Origin: Timaviella obliquedivisa GSE-PSE-MK23-08B | GTDB taxonomy: Bacteria; Cyanobacteriota; Cyanobacteriia; Elainellales; Elainellaceae | Reading direction: 5' to 3' | DNA length: 64,000 nt | NCBI GenBank assembly: GCA_019358855.1 | Contig: JAHHII010000005.1 | Coordinates: 365,556 to 429,555 of the forward strand | Shown here: positions 27,661 to 37,222 of the stretch, in pieces | Position numbering within the stretch: the stretch's first letter is position 1 | Layout: each line of letters begins with the position of its first letter | The notes under the pieces: generated by a model | What the model was told of the DNA's origin: nothing | Databases searched by the model: none | What the model saw: the letters and a program-made list of their open reading frames with translations, nothing else | Made by a program: the position numbers and the translations under genes

Positions 27661-28109
27661 GTAGATGCAGGTTAGCCTTTACATCGAATGGTAGCTCAGT
27701 GGTAAAAGGGGGAGCGCTCCTCACTAAATGACATTCGTTTGAGGCAGATCAGAAATTACTCTGAAATTCTACAGTCTAAGCTGCAATAGCTCAAACAGTA
27801 GCAGAAAAACACCCAGGTTCTTTGTAGCGAGAGTTGCCTCAGTGAATTGCTCTAAAAAGTTGCGATCGCCAAATGTCTGAGAACGCGACCCCAGTTACCT
27901 AGTTTTTGTTTTATCGTAACTCATTAGCCGGATCATTCATATCTTTTGCCCTAGAAACTGTTACGTCAATCACTGAGCAACCCTTAACAGTTGAGTTTTT
28001 CTTGGCAACAACAGAGAGGCACAGCACTAAAAAACAGTATCTTGTAATACATACTGTCTTCTACCATCCTCTATATGCTTTTAGCGAAAGCAATGCTCGG
28101 GAACAAACC
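27661..28109. other. Intergenic region between the kinase and the ATP-grasp operon
   Basis: Nothing recognisable beyond promoter space. The reading frame of the ATP-grasp gene is open upstream to about 27906, but that part does not look like family sequence. Confidence 0.4.
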
Positions 28110-29540
28110 GTGAGATTTGAGCAGTACGAACCAGGCGATTTTTACGATGAACTGTTCTTGGCAAGTGGTCAGCCCCGGGCAGAGGCTGTTCCTCTGATCG
28201 AGCGGATTAATTCGCTCTCTATAGAAGAGCTTCAACAGCGTCAACGGGCGGCACAGACTGCGCTCTTTCAGTTAGGCGTTACTTTTAATGTCTATAGTGA
28301 CAACCAAGGGACAGAACGCATTTTTCCTTTCGATATTGTGCCTCGCATTTTGGCGGCGAGAGAATGGGCACGCCTAGAGGAAGGCTTGAAGCAACGAATT
28401 CATGCACTTAATTTGTTTTTATCAGATATCTATGGCGAACAGAAAATTCTCAAAGATAAAGTGATTCCTGAAGAATTAGTTTATTCTGCAACGGGGTTTC
28501 TTAAGCCGTGCATGGGTTTGCAACCGCCCCAGGGAATTTGGTGTCATATTACCGGAACAGATCTAATCCGCGATCGCGATGGTCAATGGTACGTTCTAGA
28601 AGATAACCTTCGGTGTCCTTCGGGTGTTTCTTACGTATTAGAAAATCGACGGGTGATGAAAAGCACCTTTCCGCTCGTTTTCAACAAAATGGCAATTAAG
28701 CCCGTCGAAGATTATGCCAGTCATTTACTCGAAACTTTACTGAATCTAGCGCCCCTTGGACTTCCCGATCCAACCGTTGTTGTCTTAACGCCTGGAATGT
28801 ACAACTCGGCATATTTCGAGCATTCGTTTCTGGCACAACAAATGGGCGTTGAACTGGTCGAGAGCCGAGACTTGGTGATTGCTAATGGCTACTTGCAAAT
28901 GCAGACGACCAAAGGTTTAAAGCGGGTCGATGTGGTTTATCGACGCATTGATGATGATTTTATTGATCCCCTCACATTTCGAGCCGATTCATTGCTGGGC
29001 ATCCCTGGGTTGATGGACGTGTATCGGGCTGGACGGGTAGCACTTGCAAACGCGTTAGGAACGGGAGTTGCAGATGATAAAGTAATTTACGCTTACGTTC
29101 CTAAAATCATTCGTTACTACCTTGACGAAGAGCCATTATTGTCCAATGTTCCGACTTATCTTTGTTGGGAGCCAGACCAGCAAAATTATGTTCTAGCAAA
29201 CCTTGATCAACTTGTAGTCAAGCCTGCGGACGGCTCAGGCGGCTACGGCATGTTGGTTGGGCCTCACGCTACTGCCTCAGAGCGAGAAAATTTTGCGGAA
29301 CGGATTAAGGCTAATCCACGAAATTACATTGCTCAGCCAACGTTATCTCTATCTCGTGTCCCGACTTTATTTGGCGATCGCTTTGAAGGTTGCCATGTCG
29401 ATCTGCGTCCCTATATCCTATATGGCAAGGAAATCTACATCAATCCAGGTGGCTTAACGCGCGTTGCCCTCAAAAAAGGCTCTTTAGTCGTCAACTCTTC
29501 CCAAGGCGGTGGCAGCAAAGATACTTGGGTTGTTCAATAG
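28110..29540 (+). CDS. Circularly permuted ATP-grasp protein (COG2308)
   Basis: This is a 476-residue circularly permuted ATP-grasp enzyme, a predicted peptide or amide ligase. Family segments are FYDELF near the start, LNLFLSDIYGEQKILKDKVI, VLEDNLRCPSGVSYVLENR (the permuted ATP/Mg part), VVKPADGSGGYGMLVG and HVDLRPYILYGKEIYINPGG. The start is GTG at 28110 (V/MRFEQYEPG), the usual family N-terminus. It heads an operon with an alpha-E gene (30 bp) and a transglutaminase gene (11 bp further). This trio is widespread in bacteria, often with an Anbu-type protease, and is thought to make or crosslink a peptide; the product is unknown. Confidence 0.9.
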   Translation: MRFEQYEPGDFYDELFLASGQPRAEAVPLIERINSLSIEELQQRQRAAQTALFQLGVTFNVYSDNQGTERIFPFDIVPRILAAREWARLEEGLKQRIHALNLFLSDIYGEQKILKDKVIPEELVYSATGFLKPCMGLQPPQGIWCHITGTDLIRDRDGQWYVLEDNLRCPSGVSYVLENRRVMKSTFPLVFNKMAIKPVEDYASHLLETLLNLAPLGLPDPTVVVLTPGMYNSAYFEHSFLAQQMGVELVESRDLVIANGYLQMQTTKGLKRVDVVYRRIDDDFIDPLTFRADSLLGIPGLMDVYRAGRVALANALGTGVADDKVIYAYVPKIIRYYLDEEPLLSNVPTYLCWEPDQQNYVLANLDQLVVKPADGSGGYGMLVGPHATASERENFAERIKANPRNYIAQPTLSLSRVPTLFGDRFEGCHVDLRPYILYGKEIYINPGGLTRVALKKGSLVVNSSQGGGSKDTWVVQ

Positions 29541-29570
29541 CTCTTCCAACTCTAAACTCCAAAATTCCCT

Positions 29571-30521
29571 ATGTTAAGCCGAGTCGCTGGTTCAATTTAC
29601 TGGCTCAACCGTTACGTCGAACGGGCAGAAAACATTGCCCGATTCGTTGATGTTAATTTGAATTTGCTGTTAGATTCGCCTGTGGGCGTAGAGCAACAGT
29701 GGGCACCCTTGGTGATGACGACGGGAGACTTGGAGCTATTTAAGGAGCGTTACGGCACCGCCACCGCCGATAACGTGGTGCAGTTTTTAGCGTTTGACAG
29801 CGACTATCCCAACTCCATTACGTCTTGTTTGCGGCTAGCCCGCGAAAACGCGCGATCGGTACGCGAAATTATTTCCTCAGAAATGTGGGAGCGGGTAAAT
29901 GCGTTTTATCTCATGGTTAAAGAAATCTCTCAGGCTCCACCGCTGTCACAGCTTCCTAGCTTTTTTGCCGAAGTGAAGTTAGCCAGCCACTTATTTGCGG
30001 GCGTGATGGATGCGACCATGACTCATAATGAAGGCTGGCATTTTGGACAACTGGGCAGATTTTTGGAACGAGCCGATAAAACTGCCCGCACCCTGGACGT
30101 TAAATACTTTATCCTGCTGCCTTCTGCCAAAGATATTGGCACGGCTCTTGACGAGCTTCAGTGGATTGCTTTACTTAAGTCTGCCAGCGGCTATGAAATG
30201 TATCGTAAATGCCAGCACCGCATTAGCCCTCAAGACATTGCCAAGTTTTTGATTTTAGATCGAGATTTTCCGCGATCGATTCAGTTTTGCCTCTTACAGG
30301 CAGAAAAATCTCTTTACCAAATTACCGAAACCACGCCTGGACGCTGGAGTAACGCTGCCGATCGAACTCTAGGAAAACTCCGATCTGAACTTGATTTCAT
30401 TACCATTGAAGAAATTATTAAGCGAGGGTTACACGAGTTTTTAGATGATACTCAGATGCAGCTTAATCAGGTGGGGCGGGGCATTTTTGAAACATTTTTT
30501 GAACTGCAATCTGTGAGCTAA
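29571..30521 (+). CDS. Alpha-E domain-containing protein (COG2307)
   Basis: The protein has 316 residues and is almost entirely helical, with the family start MLSRVAGSIYWLNRYVERAE and the conserved NARSVREIISSEMWE and GWHFGQLGRFLERADKTART segments. The alpha-E domain has no known activity of its own. It always travels with the circularly permuted ATP-grasp gene and may act as its substrate carrier or scaffold (inference from gene neighbourhood in the literature). Confidence 0.9.
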   Translation: MLSRVAGSIYWLNRYVERAENIARFVDVNLNLLLDSPVGVEQQWAPLVMTTGDLELFKERYGTATADNVVQFLAFDSDYPNSITSCLRLARENARSVREIISSEMWERVNAFYLMVKEISQAPPLSQLPSFFAEVKLASHLFAGVMDATMTHNEGWHFGQLGRFLERADKTARTLDVKYFILLPSAKDIGTALDELQWIALLKSASGYEMYRKCQHRISPQDIAKFLILDRDFPRSIQFCLLQAEKSLYQITETTPGRWSNAADRTLGKLRSELDFITIEEIIKRGLHEFLDDTQMQLNQVGRGIFETFFELQSVS

Positions 30522-30532
30522 TCTGTGATCTG

Positions 30533-31381
30533 ATGTATCAAATTTCCCATATCACCACCTATACCTACGATCGCCCAGTCATCCTTGCTCCCCATGTGAT
30601 CCGGCTGCGGCCTCGGAGCGATGTAGCACAAAGACTTTGCCAATTCTCTCTCACTGTTTCACCCAATCCCCACGGCATTTCAGAACTCGTTGACCTGGAC
30701 GGTAATTCTATTATCAAAGTATGGTTCAAAGAAGTCGAAACGACCTCTCTTTCTATTCAAACTCTGTCCCAGGTTGAAACCTTTCGCACCAACCCTTTCG
30801 ACTATTTGCTAGAACCCTGGGCAACTCAACTCCCGCTCGATTATCCCATCTCCTTATCCCGCCAACTTCATGCTTACCTGGGAGGACAATTTGCCGATCG
30901 CCTCGACCCGATCGCCACTCAACTCGCCCAAGAATTATGGCAGTTTGCAGAAGGCAATACCCTGGCGTTTTTAAGCGAACTTAATCAACGGATTTACACA
31001 ACTTGTAAATATGCTATCCGTGAGACAGGCACCCCGTTCCCACCTGGCATCACCTGGTCTCAACAAATTGGCTCTTGTCGAGATGTGGCAGTTTTGTTTA
31101 TTGAAGTGTGTCGCGCCATCGGTTTAGCGGCAAGATTTGTCAGTGGCTACCAAGAAGGAGATGCAGATAGTGGCGATCGCCATCTTCACGCTTGGGCGGA
31201 GGTTTATCTGCCGGGTGCTGGATGGCGCGGATATGATCCTACCCACGGATTAGCGGTGGCAGCGGGTTATGTGGCGCTTGTTGCTAGTGCGTCGGCTCAA
31301 AGTGCGGCTCCTGTAGAAGGTACCCTGAAGTCAGGCGCTCAGGCAACCCTAAACTATCAATTGTTAATTCAGAAAAACTGA
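30533..31381 (+). CDS. Transglutaminase-like cysteine protease family protein
   Basis: The protein has 282 residues. An N-terminal beta domain (YQISHITTYTYDRPVILAPH) precedes the transglutaminase core with catalytic Cys182 (IGSCRDVAV), His219 (HLHAWAEVYLP) and Asp235 (GYDPTHG), so the triad is intact. Members either crosslink Gln and Lys residues or hydrolyse peptide/amide bonds. No signal peptide is seen, so it is probably cytosolic. It is the third gene of the ATP-grasp operon, 11 bp after the alpha-E gene. Confidence 0.9.
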   Translation: MYQISHITTYTYDRPVILAPHVIRLRPRSDVAQRLCQFSLTVSPNPHGISELVDLDGNSIIKVWFKEVETTSLSIQTLSQVETFRTNPFDYLLEPWATQLPLDYPISLSRQLHAYLGGQFADRLDPIATQLAQELWQFAEGNTLAFLSELNQRIYTTCKYAIRETGTPFPPGITWSQQIGSCRDVAVLFIEVCRAIGLAARFVSGYQEGDADSGDRHLHAWAEVYLPGAGWRGYDPTHGLAVAAGYVALVASASAQSAAPVEGTLKSGAQATLNYQLLIQKN

Positions 31382-31413
31382 CTCAGAAATGTTGAGGAGA
31401 TTTCGGCGAAAAA

Positions 31414-33189
31414 TTACCTTTTTTGTCTGATTGGCTTACTTTGTTGAATTAACATCTTCTCAAAGCTCAGTGTTACAACTCCCAGCGTCACCACCAAAAT
31501 TCCAACAATCTGCGCTAGCGAGAGAAATGTGCGTTCACCGGGGTTAATGATGACTGCCAAGAGCGCTGTTAAAGCAGGGCCACTCGCCGCAATAATCGAA
31601 GCGTGCGCCGCACCCATGAAACGAACACCAAAATTATTAAGCAGATAGCCGACTAAGGTTAAGCCTCCCAACATTAAACTGCCGCCGATAAGTCCTGCCC
31701 AATTGCTGGGTGGAGTATCAATACCGATCGCAATTAAGCTCAGACTACTTAGAACAAAAATAGTAGCAAACTGAATCAAACTAACTGGAATCGGATGGAG
31801 CTTCCGAAAACTGACTTGCATGGTGAGAAGATACAAAGCAAAGCAAACGCCAGAAACCATCGCTGCACTAATGCCTGTGCCCGACCAGTTTGATGCAGTT
31901 GCTTTAACCGTAGTGAGGGCAATTCCACAACTAATCATGATCATGACGAGAACGCGCAGAGACGTAGGGCGATCGCCAAACAACGCCCACGCTAAGGGCA
32001 CCGTCACCAGCGGATACATAAACAAAATTGTAATTGCCACTCCCGGTCCCACTTGACCAATGGCAATGTAAATCATCACTTGCGACAAAAATAGAAAAAA
32101 ACCACTGCCTATCACGCTGCTGATTAGCCGCCGATCTTTGGACAAGCAAAACGTTTTAACATCCTTCCAGACGGGTTTGTACAGCCTTGTTGCTAACCAA
32201 AACGCCATCAGTGGCACAACGACCAACATCCGTAGCCACAACAGCAGTAGCGAACTCCCTAAACTCTTGAGGCTAATGAACCCACCCACAGGCAACACGC
32301 CAAAAAGCTGACTTGGGTTGCCCACAATTCCTACTACCACGTTGTGCAACGAGAGTGCCACCGTAGACAGCAGGATTAAAATTAGCCCCAACTGAAACGA
32401 CGAAAATTTTTGCGGTACCGCCGCCAATCTCTGAATGTGCTTAGGAATCTGAAAATGGTTTGAGATCTGGTCAACGCGCTGTCTCAGATTCTGCTTACTT
32501 AAGGGGCTGGGACTTAACCGTTCATTTTGGCGCATTGGGGCTTCGCCCGGTAGCTGAGTCTGTGTGCCCTGCGATCGCGCCATTTCTAGTTGCAGTTGCT
32601 GGCTAATTCGTCGAACCAAAACCTCCAGGATCGCCTCTCCCTGTTTTCCCATGTTTTGCATTCGGTCAATCTGCTGAGACAAGGAGCTTTGGTAACTGTT
32701 GAGGTCACTCCGTAGGGTTGTAAAAGTCCGGTTGAGGGTGTCATCGATCGCAGTGAGTTGGGGTGAAGCGATGCCTTGCGGAGATCTCGAAGCGATCGTG
32801 CCTTCATCGGCTGGCGAAACGTCTGAAAAAACCTGTAAGTCTGAAAAGGGATCAGCCTGACGCAGCTTTTGACTCAGGGCAACTTGCAAATGATTTGCCA
32901 GCGCCAGCGCCAACTGCTTCGCCCAAACTTGCTGCTGTTCCTGCTGCTGTCTCGACAAAATGACTTCATATTGAGACTGAGCAGCTTCATGCTGGTTCTG
33001 AAGCTTTTCAATTTCGTTAATCAGCCGCGACTTTTCGGTCTGAAGTCGTCGGACATCTTGTTGGAGATGGGTTACCACTTCTTGCTGTAAATCTTGCAAG
33101 TCCTGGGTCATTGTTCGTAGAAGGTCATCTGCACTTCTCGAACCTTCGGATGACTCGATGTTTTTGGGTAGATTTTCTAGCCGCCCCAT
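31414..33189 (-). CDS. DMT/EamA transporter with N-terminal coiled-coil domain
   Basis: The protein has 591 residues. Residues 1-265 are soluble: a long coiled coil (about 20-105, rich in Gln, Glu and Leu) followed by a helical segment and a Pro/Ser/Gln linker. From about residue 268 a ten-helix EamA transporter begins (GLILILLSTVALSLHNVVVG). Normal DMT carriers are about 300 residues, so this is a fusion nearly twice that size. The coiled coil could oligomerise the carrier or tether it to a partner. The substrate is unknown. The gene runs opposite to and converges on the transglutaminase gene. Confidence 0.85.
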   Translation of the reverse strand: MGRLENLPKNIESSEGSRSADDLLRTMTQDLQDLQQEVVTHLQQDVRRLQTEKSRLINEIEKLQNQHEAAQSQYEVILSRQQQEQQQVWAKQLALALANHLQVALSQKLRQADPFSDLQVFSDVSPADEGTIASRSPQGIASPQLTAIDDTLNRTFTTLRSDLNSYQSSLSQQIDRMQNMGKQGEAILEVLVRRISQQLQLEMARSQGTQTQLPGEAPMRQNERLSPSPLSKQNLRQRVDQISNHFQIPKHIQRLAAVPQKFSSFQLGLILILLSTVALSLHNVVVGIVGNPSQLFGVLPVGGFISLKSLGSSLLLLWLRMLVVVPLMAFWLATRLYKPVWKDVKTFCLSKDRRLISSVIGSGFFLFLSQVMIYIAIGQVGPGVAITILFMYPLVTVPLAWALFGDRPTSLRVLVMIMISCGIALTTVKATASNWSGTGISAAMVSGVCFALYLLTMQVSFRKLHPIPVSLIQFATIFVLSSLSLIAIGIDTPPSNWAGLIGGSLMLGGLTLVGYLLNNFGVRFMGAAHASIIAASGPALTALLAVIINPGERTFLSLAQIVGILVVTLGVVTLSFEKMLIQQSKPIRQKR

Positions 33190-33462
33190 TCCTGTCCAAC
33201 CTCTTTGGTAAGCTCGTAAACAAATTGCCAGATCTAGCGGACTGCTTGTGATCGATCGCTTTTGACTGTCGATGATATCTCCAAACCTAGAAAATAATGC
33301 AAAACTCCAGATTTAATCTCAAGCCTCGTGCCGCTTCCCGCTTGCTCAAAGAGATTGTACCCAAACCAAACCTCCGATAGACGACCCCTACAGGAGGATG
33401 AAAAGTGGGAGGATGGAGGAACGCAATCATAGACCATTGGATGTTTAAGAGGAGATGAGGGA

Positions 33463-34800
33463 ATGACCAGCAAACCTAAGATTATCGTGCTAGACGACGA
33501 TCCTACTGGGTCGCAAACGGTTCATAGCTGTTTGTTACTTTTACATTGGGATGTAGAAACACTGCGCCTCGGGCTAGCCGACAAAGCTCCGATTTTCTTT
33601 GTGCTGACCAACACCCGATCGCTCCCTGCTGACCAAGCCCTAGCAACAACCCAAGAAGTTTGCCAAAACCTAAAAGCCGCGATCGCCGCTGAAAATATTT
33701 CCGACTTTCTTATAGTCAGCCGCTCTGACTCTACTCTGAGGGGACATTACCCCGTAGAGACGGATGCGATCGCCCAGGAACTTGGGTCTTTCGATGCTCA
33801 TTTTCTGACCCCCGCATTCTTCGAGGGCGGACGGTTTACCAAAAACAGCATTCATTACTTGATTAAGCCTAACGGCGCGCCCACTCCCGTCCATGAAACA
33901 GAATTTGCTGAAGACTCTGTATTTGGCTACAGCCACAGCTACTTGCCAGACTATGTAGAAGAGAAAACCCAGGGACGCATTCCTGCCGCCGAGGTTGAGC
34001 GGTTTGTGCTCAGCGATATTCGCGCTGGCGTGCTGGAACGATTACTGGCTCTGCATAATAACTCATGTGTCGTGGTCGATTCAGAAACCCAGGCAGACAT
34101 GAATCACTTTGCCGCAGATATTCTAGCGGCAGCAGCACAGGGCAAACGCTTCCTATTTCGTAGCGCCGCTAGTCTGTTAACCGCCCTGGCAGATCTGCCG
34201 CCCCAGCCCGTTGCTCCCGAAGATATGGCAATCTACACCCGCGAAGGCAAACCCGGAGCCGTCGTTGTCGGTTCGCACGTTCAAAAAACGACTGATCAGC
34301 TAGAGGAATTGCTAAAGCTTCCAGGAACAGAAGCCGTTGAGATCAACGTGGCGCAGTTATTAAAGCCTTCCTCTGAAAAACTTTTACTTCTAGACCGGAC
34401 GTTGGAGCAAGTTAATGCCATTCATGCCGCAGGCAAAACTCCAGTTATTTTTACCAGCCGGAATGAATTAACGTTTGATGATGTTCAAACCCGCCTCGAT
34501 TTTGGCTTAGCCGTTTCTGATTTATTAATGGATGTTGTCAAGGGTTTACCCCAAGACATTGGGTTTTTAATTAGTAAGGGTGGTATTACTTCAAATGATG
34601 TTTTGAGTACGGGGCTGGCGTTAACGACGGCCCGCCTATTGGGGCAAATTCTTCCGGGTGTGTCGGTGGTGTGTACGCCTGACCACCATCGGTTGCCTAA
34701 TTTGCCTGTTGTGTTGTTTCCAGGAAATGTGGGCGATCGCCATGCTTTGGGCGCAGCCTATCAACGTCTGATCTCTCAACCGAGACATGAACAAACCTAA
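33463..34800 (+). CDS. Four-carbon acid sugar kinase family protein (DUF1537)
   Basis: The protein has 445 residues and the two-domain DUF1537 structure. The N-terminal substrate domain starts IIVLDDDPTGSQTVHSC and contains SRSDSTLRGHYPVE; the C-terminal nucleotide domain has FLISKGGITSNDVLSTGLAL and a glycine-rich end (FPGNVGDRHAL). Characterised members (OtnK, DtnK) phosphorylate tetronate and threonate. Those usually sit beside a dehydrogenase and an isomerase gene, none of which is here, so the substrate is uncertain. AAGAGGAG precedes the ATG. Confidence 0.88.
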   Translation: MTSKPKIIVLDDDPTGSQTVHSCLLLLHWDVETLRLGLADKAPIFFVLTNTRSLPADQALATTQEVCQNLKAAIAAENISDFLIVSRSDSTLRGHYPVETDAIAQELGSFDAHFLTPAFFEGGRFTKNSIHYLIKPNGAPTPVHETEFAEDSVFGYSHSYLPDYVEEKTQGRIPAAEVERFVLSDIRAGVLERLLALHNNSCVVVDSETQADMNHFAADILAAAAQGKRFLFRSAASLLTALADLPPQPVAPEDMAIYTREGKPGAVVVGSHVQKTTDQLEELLKLPGTEAVEINVAQLLKPSSEKLLLLDRTLEQVNAIHAAGKTPVIFTSRNELTFDDVQTRLDFGLAVSDLLMDVVKGLPQDIGFLISKGGITSNDVLSTGLALTTARLLGQILPGVSVVCTPDHHRLPNLPVVLFPGNVGDRHALGAAYQRLISQPRHEQT

Positions 34801-34936
34801 AACAAAATGAACTTAAAGCGAACCTAATTTTTCCAATAATTTTGTTCTGATGGTCATCATGCCGACTAATATGAAGTGTGCTGTTAGCGTCGGCGGGTTT
34901 GACATCTCAATGTATACTTACTTACCCAGTTAATTC

Positions 34937-35719
34937 ATGAACTCCGATTCTCTCGTGACCGATTCCACCTTGGCAATGCCTCAAACTCCGGCACCTCCCC
35001 AAGCCCAAGTGCGTTTTAAGGGAGAGGAGGGGCGGTTGCTGTTGCTATTGCCGTCTGAGACAGAAGGCGGTTCGGCACTAACCTGGATGGAGGTTTGGCA
35101 GCAATTGAAGCAACGGCTGAATTCTGGAGAGCGGTTTTGGCAGCCCCAAACTCCGGTTCATCTCATTGCCCGCGATCGCCTCCTTGATGGTCGTCAGATT
35201 CAAGACATTGCCGATGCGCTCTCTAATGCCGAACTTCAGCTAAAGCGCGTGTATACCAGTCGCCGCCAAACCGCAGTTGCCGCTGTCACCGCAGGACTAT
35301 CAGTCGAGCAGCATTCTCTCCTGACGCACCTCAATCAAACTGAAAACGGGCAGGCTTTAGCAGAGCCGCTCTACATTCAAACCACGCTGCGATCGGGCAT
35401 TGAAATCCGGCATCCGGGCACCGTCGTCGTGTTGGGCGATACCAACCCTGGAAGCAGTATCATTGCCAATGGCGATGTGTTGGTGTGGGGGTCGCTGCGA
35501 GGTTTAGTTCAAGCTGGAGCAGCGGGTAACGCGAGTTGTATGATTATGGCGCTACGCATGGAACCGACCCAAATTCGCATTGCCGATTTTGTGGCTCGTG
35601 CTCCAGAAAGTCCGCCCAACCAGTATCATCCTGAGGTTGCCCATGTTAGCGGCGGCGGTATTCGGATCACGCGGGCGATCGACTTTTCTAAAAATCAGTT
35701 GACCAATGACTTAGTTTAA
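34937..35719 (+). CDS. minC: Septum site-determining protein MinC
   Basis: The protein has 260 residues. The N-terminal part is variable, and the C-terminal beta-helix domain is typical (GIEIRHPGTVVVLGDTNPGS, SIIANGDVLVWGSLRGLVQA, then GNASCMIMALRMEPTQIRIA). MinC inhibits FtsZ ring formation away from mid-cell and binds MinD. The operon order minC-minD-minE is the usual cyanobacterial one; minD starts 59 bp after. Confidence 0.96.
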   Translation: MNSDSLVTDSTLAMPQTPAPPQAQVRFKGEEGRLLLLLPSETEGGSALTWMEVWQQLKQRLNSGERFWQPQTPVHLIARDRLLDGRQIQDIADALSNAELQLKRVYTSRRQTAVAAVTAGLSVEQHSLLTHLNQTENGQALAEPLYIQTTLRSGIEIRHPGTVVVLGDTNPGSSIIANGDVLVWGSLRGLVQAGAAGNASCMIMALRMEPTQIRIADFVARAPESPPNQYHPEVAHVSGGGIRITRAIDFSKNQLTNDLV

Positions 35720-35778
35720 GTAAACTGTTTCTTTAACAAGCCCCCAAAGCCAAAATCAATCATTCATATCAGTAATCC

Positions 35779-36585
35779 ATGAGTCGCATAATTGTTATTA
35801 CATCGGGTAAGGGCGGAGTTGGCAAAACGACTTGCACAGCCAATTTGGGCATGGCGCTTGCTAAACGCGGACGCAAAGTAGCAGTCATTGATGCCGACTT
35901 TGGCTTAAGAAATCTAGACTTGCTGCTGGGGCTAGAAAACCGAATTGTCTATACGGCGGTTGAGGTTTTAGCAGGCGAATGTCGGCTTGATCAAGCTTTG
36001 GTTAAAGACAAGCGTCAGCCTAATTTAGCCCTCTTGCCTGCTGCCCAAAATCGGACAAAGGAGGCAGTTACTCCAGATCAAATGAAGAAGCTGGTGGCGG
36101 CTTTAGCTCAGTCTTACGACTATGTGCTGATTGATAGCCCTGCGGGAATTGAAATGGGCTTTCAAAATGCGATCGCCCCAGCTAAAGAAGCGATTATCAT
36201 CACGACTCCCGAAATTTCGGCAGTTAGAGATGCCGATCGTGTTGTCGGGCTACTCGAAGCCAACGACGTGCGACGAATGCACCTGATTGTCAACCGTCTT
36301 CGTCCTGCCATGGTCGAAAAAGACATGATGATGTCGGTCAAAGATGTCCAGGAAATTCTGTCGATTCCGCTGTTGGGTGTGGTGCCCGATGATGAAAAAG
36401 TAATTATTTCGACCAACCGAGGCGAACCGCTGGTGCTAGCCCAAGAGGGTTCTTCGCTGGCAGGTATTGCTCTCAACAATATTGTTCGACGCTTAGAAGG
36501 GGAGCGAGTGCCACTTTTAGACCTTAACGTGCCTGATGATTTGCTTTCACGGGTTCGTCGGTTTTTCAAGGGTTCGCGAAGCTAA
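35779..36585 (+). CDS. minD: Septum site-determining ATPase MinD
   Basis: The protein has 268 residues. The deviant Walker A is KGGVGKTT (11-18), followed by VIDADFGLRNLDLLLGLENR; the switch region is YVLIDSPAGIEMGF. The C-terminus ends in the amphipathic membrane-targeting helix LLSRVRRFFKG. It recruits MinC to the membrane and is released by MinE. A terminator-like hairpin lies just after the stop, before minE. Confidence 0.97.
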   Translation: MSRIIVITSGKGGVGKTTCTANLGMALAKRGRKVAVIDADFGLRNLDLLLGLENRIVYTAVEVLAGECRLDQALVKDKRQPNLALLPAAQNRTKEAVTPDQMKKLVAALAQSYDYVLIDSPAGIEMGFQNAIAPAKEAIIITTPEISAVRDADRVVGLLEANDVRRMHLIVNRLRPAMVEKDMMMSVKDVQEILSIPLLGVVPDDEKVIISTNRGEPLVLAQEGSSLAGIALNNIVRRLEGERVPLLDLNVPDDLLSRVRRFFKGSRS

Positions 36586-36597
36586 CAGTGAAGTGCA

Positions 36598-36631
36598 ACA
36601 GAGGCGTTCTATGGGAGCGTCTCTGTGATTT
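36598..36631 (+). terminator. Terminator-like hairpin between minD and minE
   Basis: ACAGAGGCGTTC (36598-36609) pairs with GGAGCGTCTCTGT-type sequence (36615-36626) through about 11 bp with wobbles, followed by GATTTTT. Placed inside the operon it would lower minE relative to minCD, or act as an mRNA 3'-end stabiliser. Confidence 0.6.
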
Positions 36632-36691
36632 TTAAAGATAAAGTCATGATATTTATCCACTCCTATTATTTCATTTTTCAAGAGTTTTCCT

Positions 36692-37213
36692 ATGCCCATC
36701 AACAGCAACATGATTAGCGAACTCCTAGACCGAATTTTCTCTCGCGGTAATTCTGAGAACAGCCGCCAAACGGTCAAGCGACGGTTGCAGTTTGTTTTAG
36801 CGCACGATCGCTCTGACCTTAACCCAGCAATGGTTGAGAAGATGCGGAGGGAAATTCTAGAGGTTGTGGCTCGATACGTAGAAATTGATCCTGATGAATC
36901 AGAGTTTTCGCTAGAAAGCGACCAACGAACCACTGCTTTGATTGCAAATTTACCGATTAAACGGGTCAAGCCAGAAGCGGTAGGTTTCACGCCTCTCGTT
37001 ACACCCAATGATGCGTTGAATGATCTGGCGACAAATCTGGCGACAAATTCAGCAAGCGAATCAACCGCAACTCAATCGAATTCATCAGAAACCATACCTG
37101 AGCCTCAGCCCAAACCCAAAAAGCCAGAAGATGAAGCCCCTTCCCTAGACCCGTTGGTAAATTTATCTGAGCCAGCGATCGTGACTTCTGAACATGAGAG
37201 GTCACCCAGTTAG
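36692..37213 (+). CDS. minE: Cell division topological specificity factor MinE, with C-terminal extension
   Basis: The first 95 residues are MinE: the MinD-binding segment [20 protein letters not shown] and the topological domain [20 protein letters not shown]. MinE displaces MinC, stimulates MinD ATPase and drives pole-to-pole patterning. The remaining 75 residues are a disordered Asn/Ser/Thr/Pro tail with a short repeat (DLATNLATN). Typical MinE has 85-100 residues, so the tail is extra. A second ATG at 36710 would remove six residues. arfB follows after 9 bp. Confidence 0.93.
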   Translation: MPINSNMISELLDRIFSRGNSENSRQTVKRRLQFVLAHDRSDLNPAMVEKMRREILEVVARYVEIDPDESEFSLESDQRTTALIANLPIKRVKPEAVGFTPLVTPNDALNDLATNLATNSASESTATQSNSSETIPEPQPKPKKPEDEAPSLDPLVNLSEPAIVTSEHERSPS

Positions 37214-37222
37214 AATGGCTCT

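Noticed and set aside
27464..27724. 86-codon minus-strand frame across the 18-bp repeats
   Set aside because: It overlaps the kinase start in another frame and its content is repeat-derived.
27906..28109. N-terminal extension of the ATP-grasp protein
   Set aside because: The frame is open, but the family starts at the GTG at 28110 and the extra part has no conserved features.
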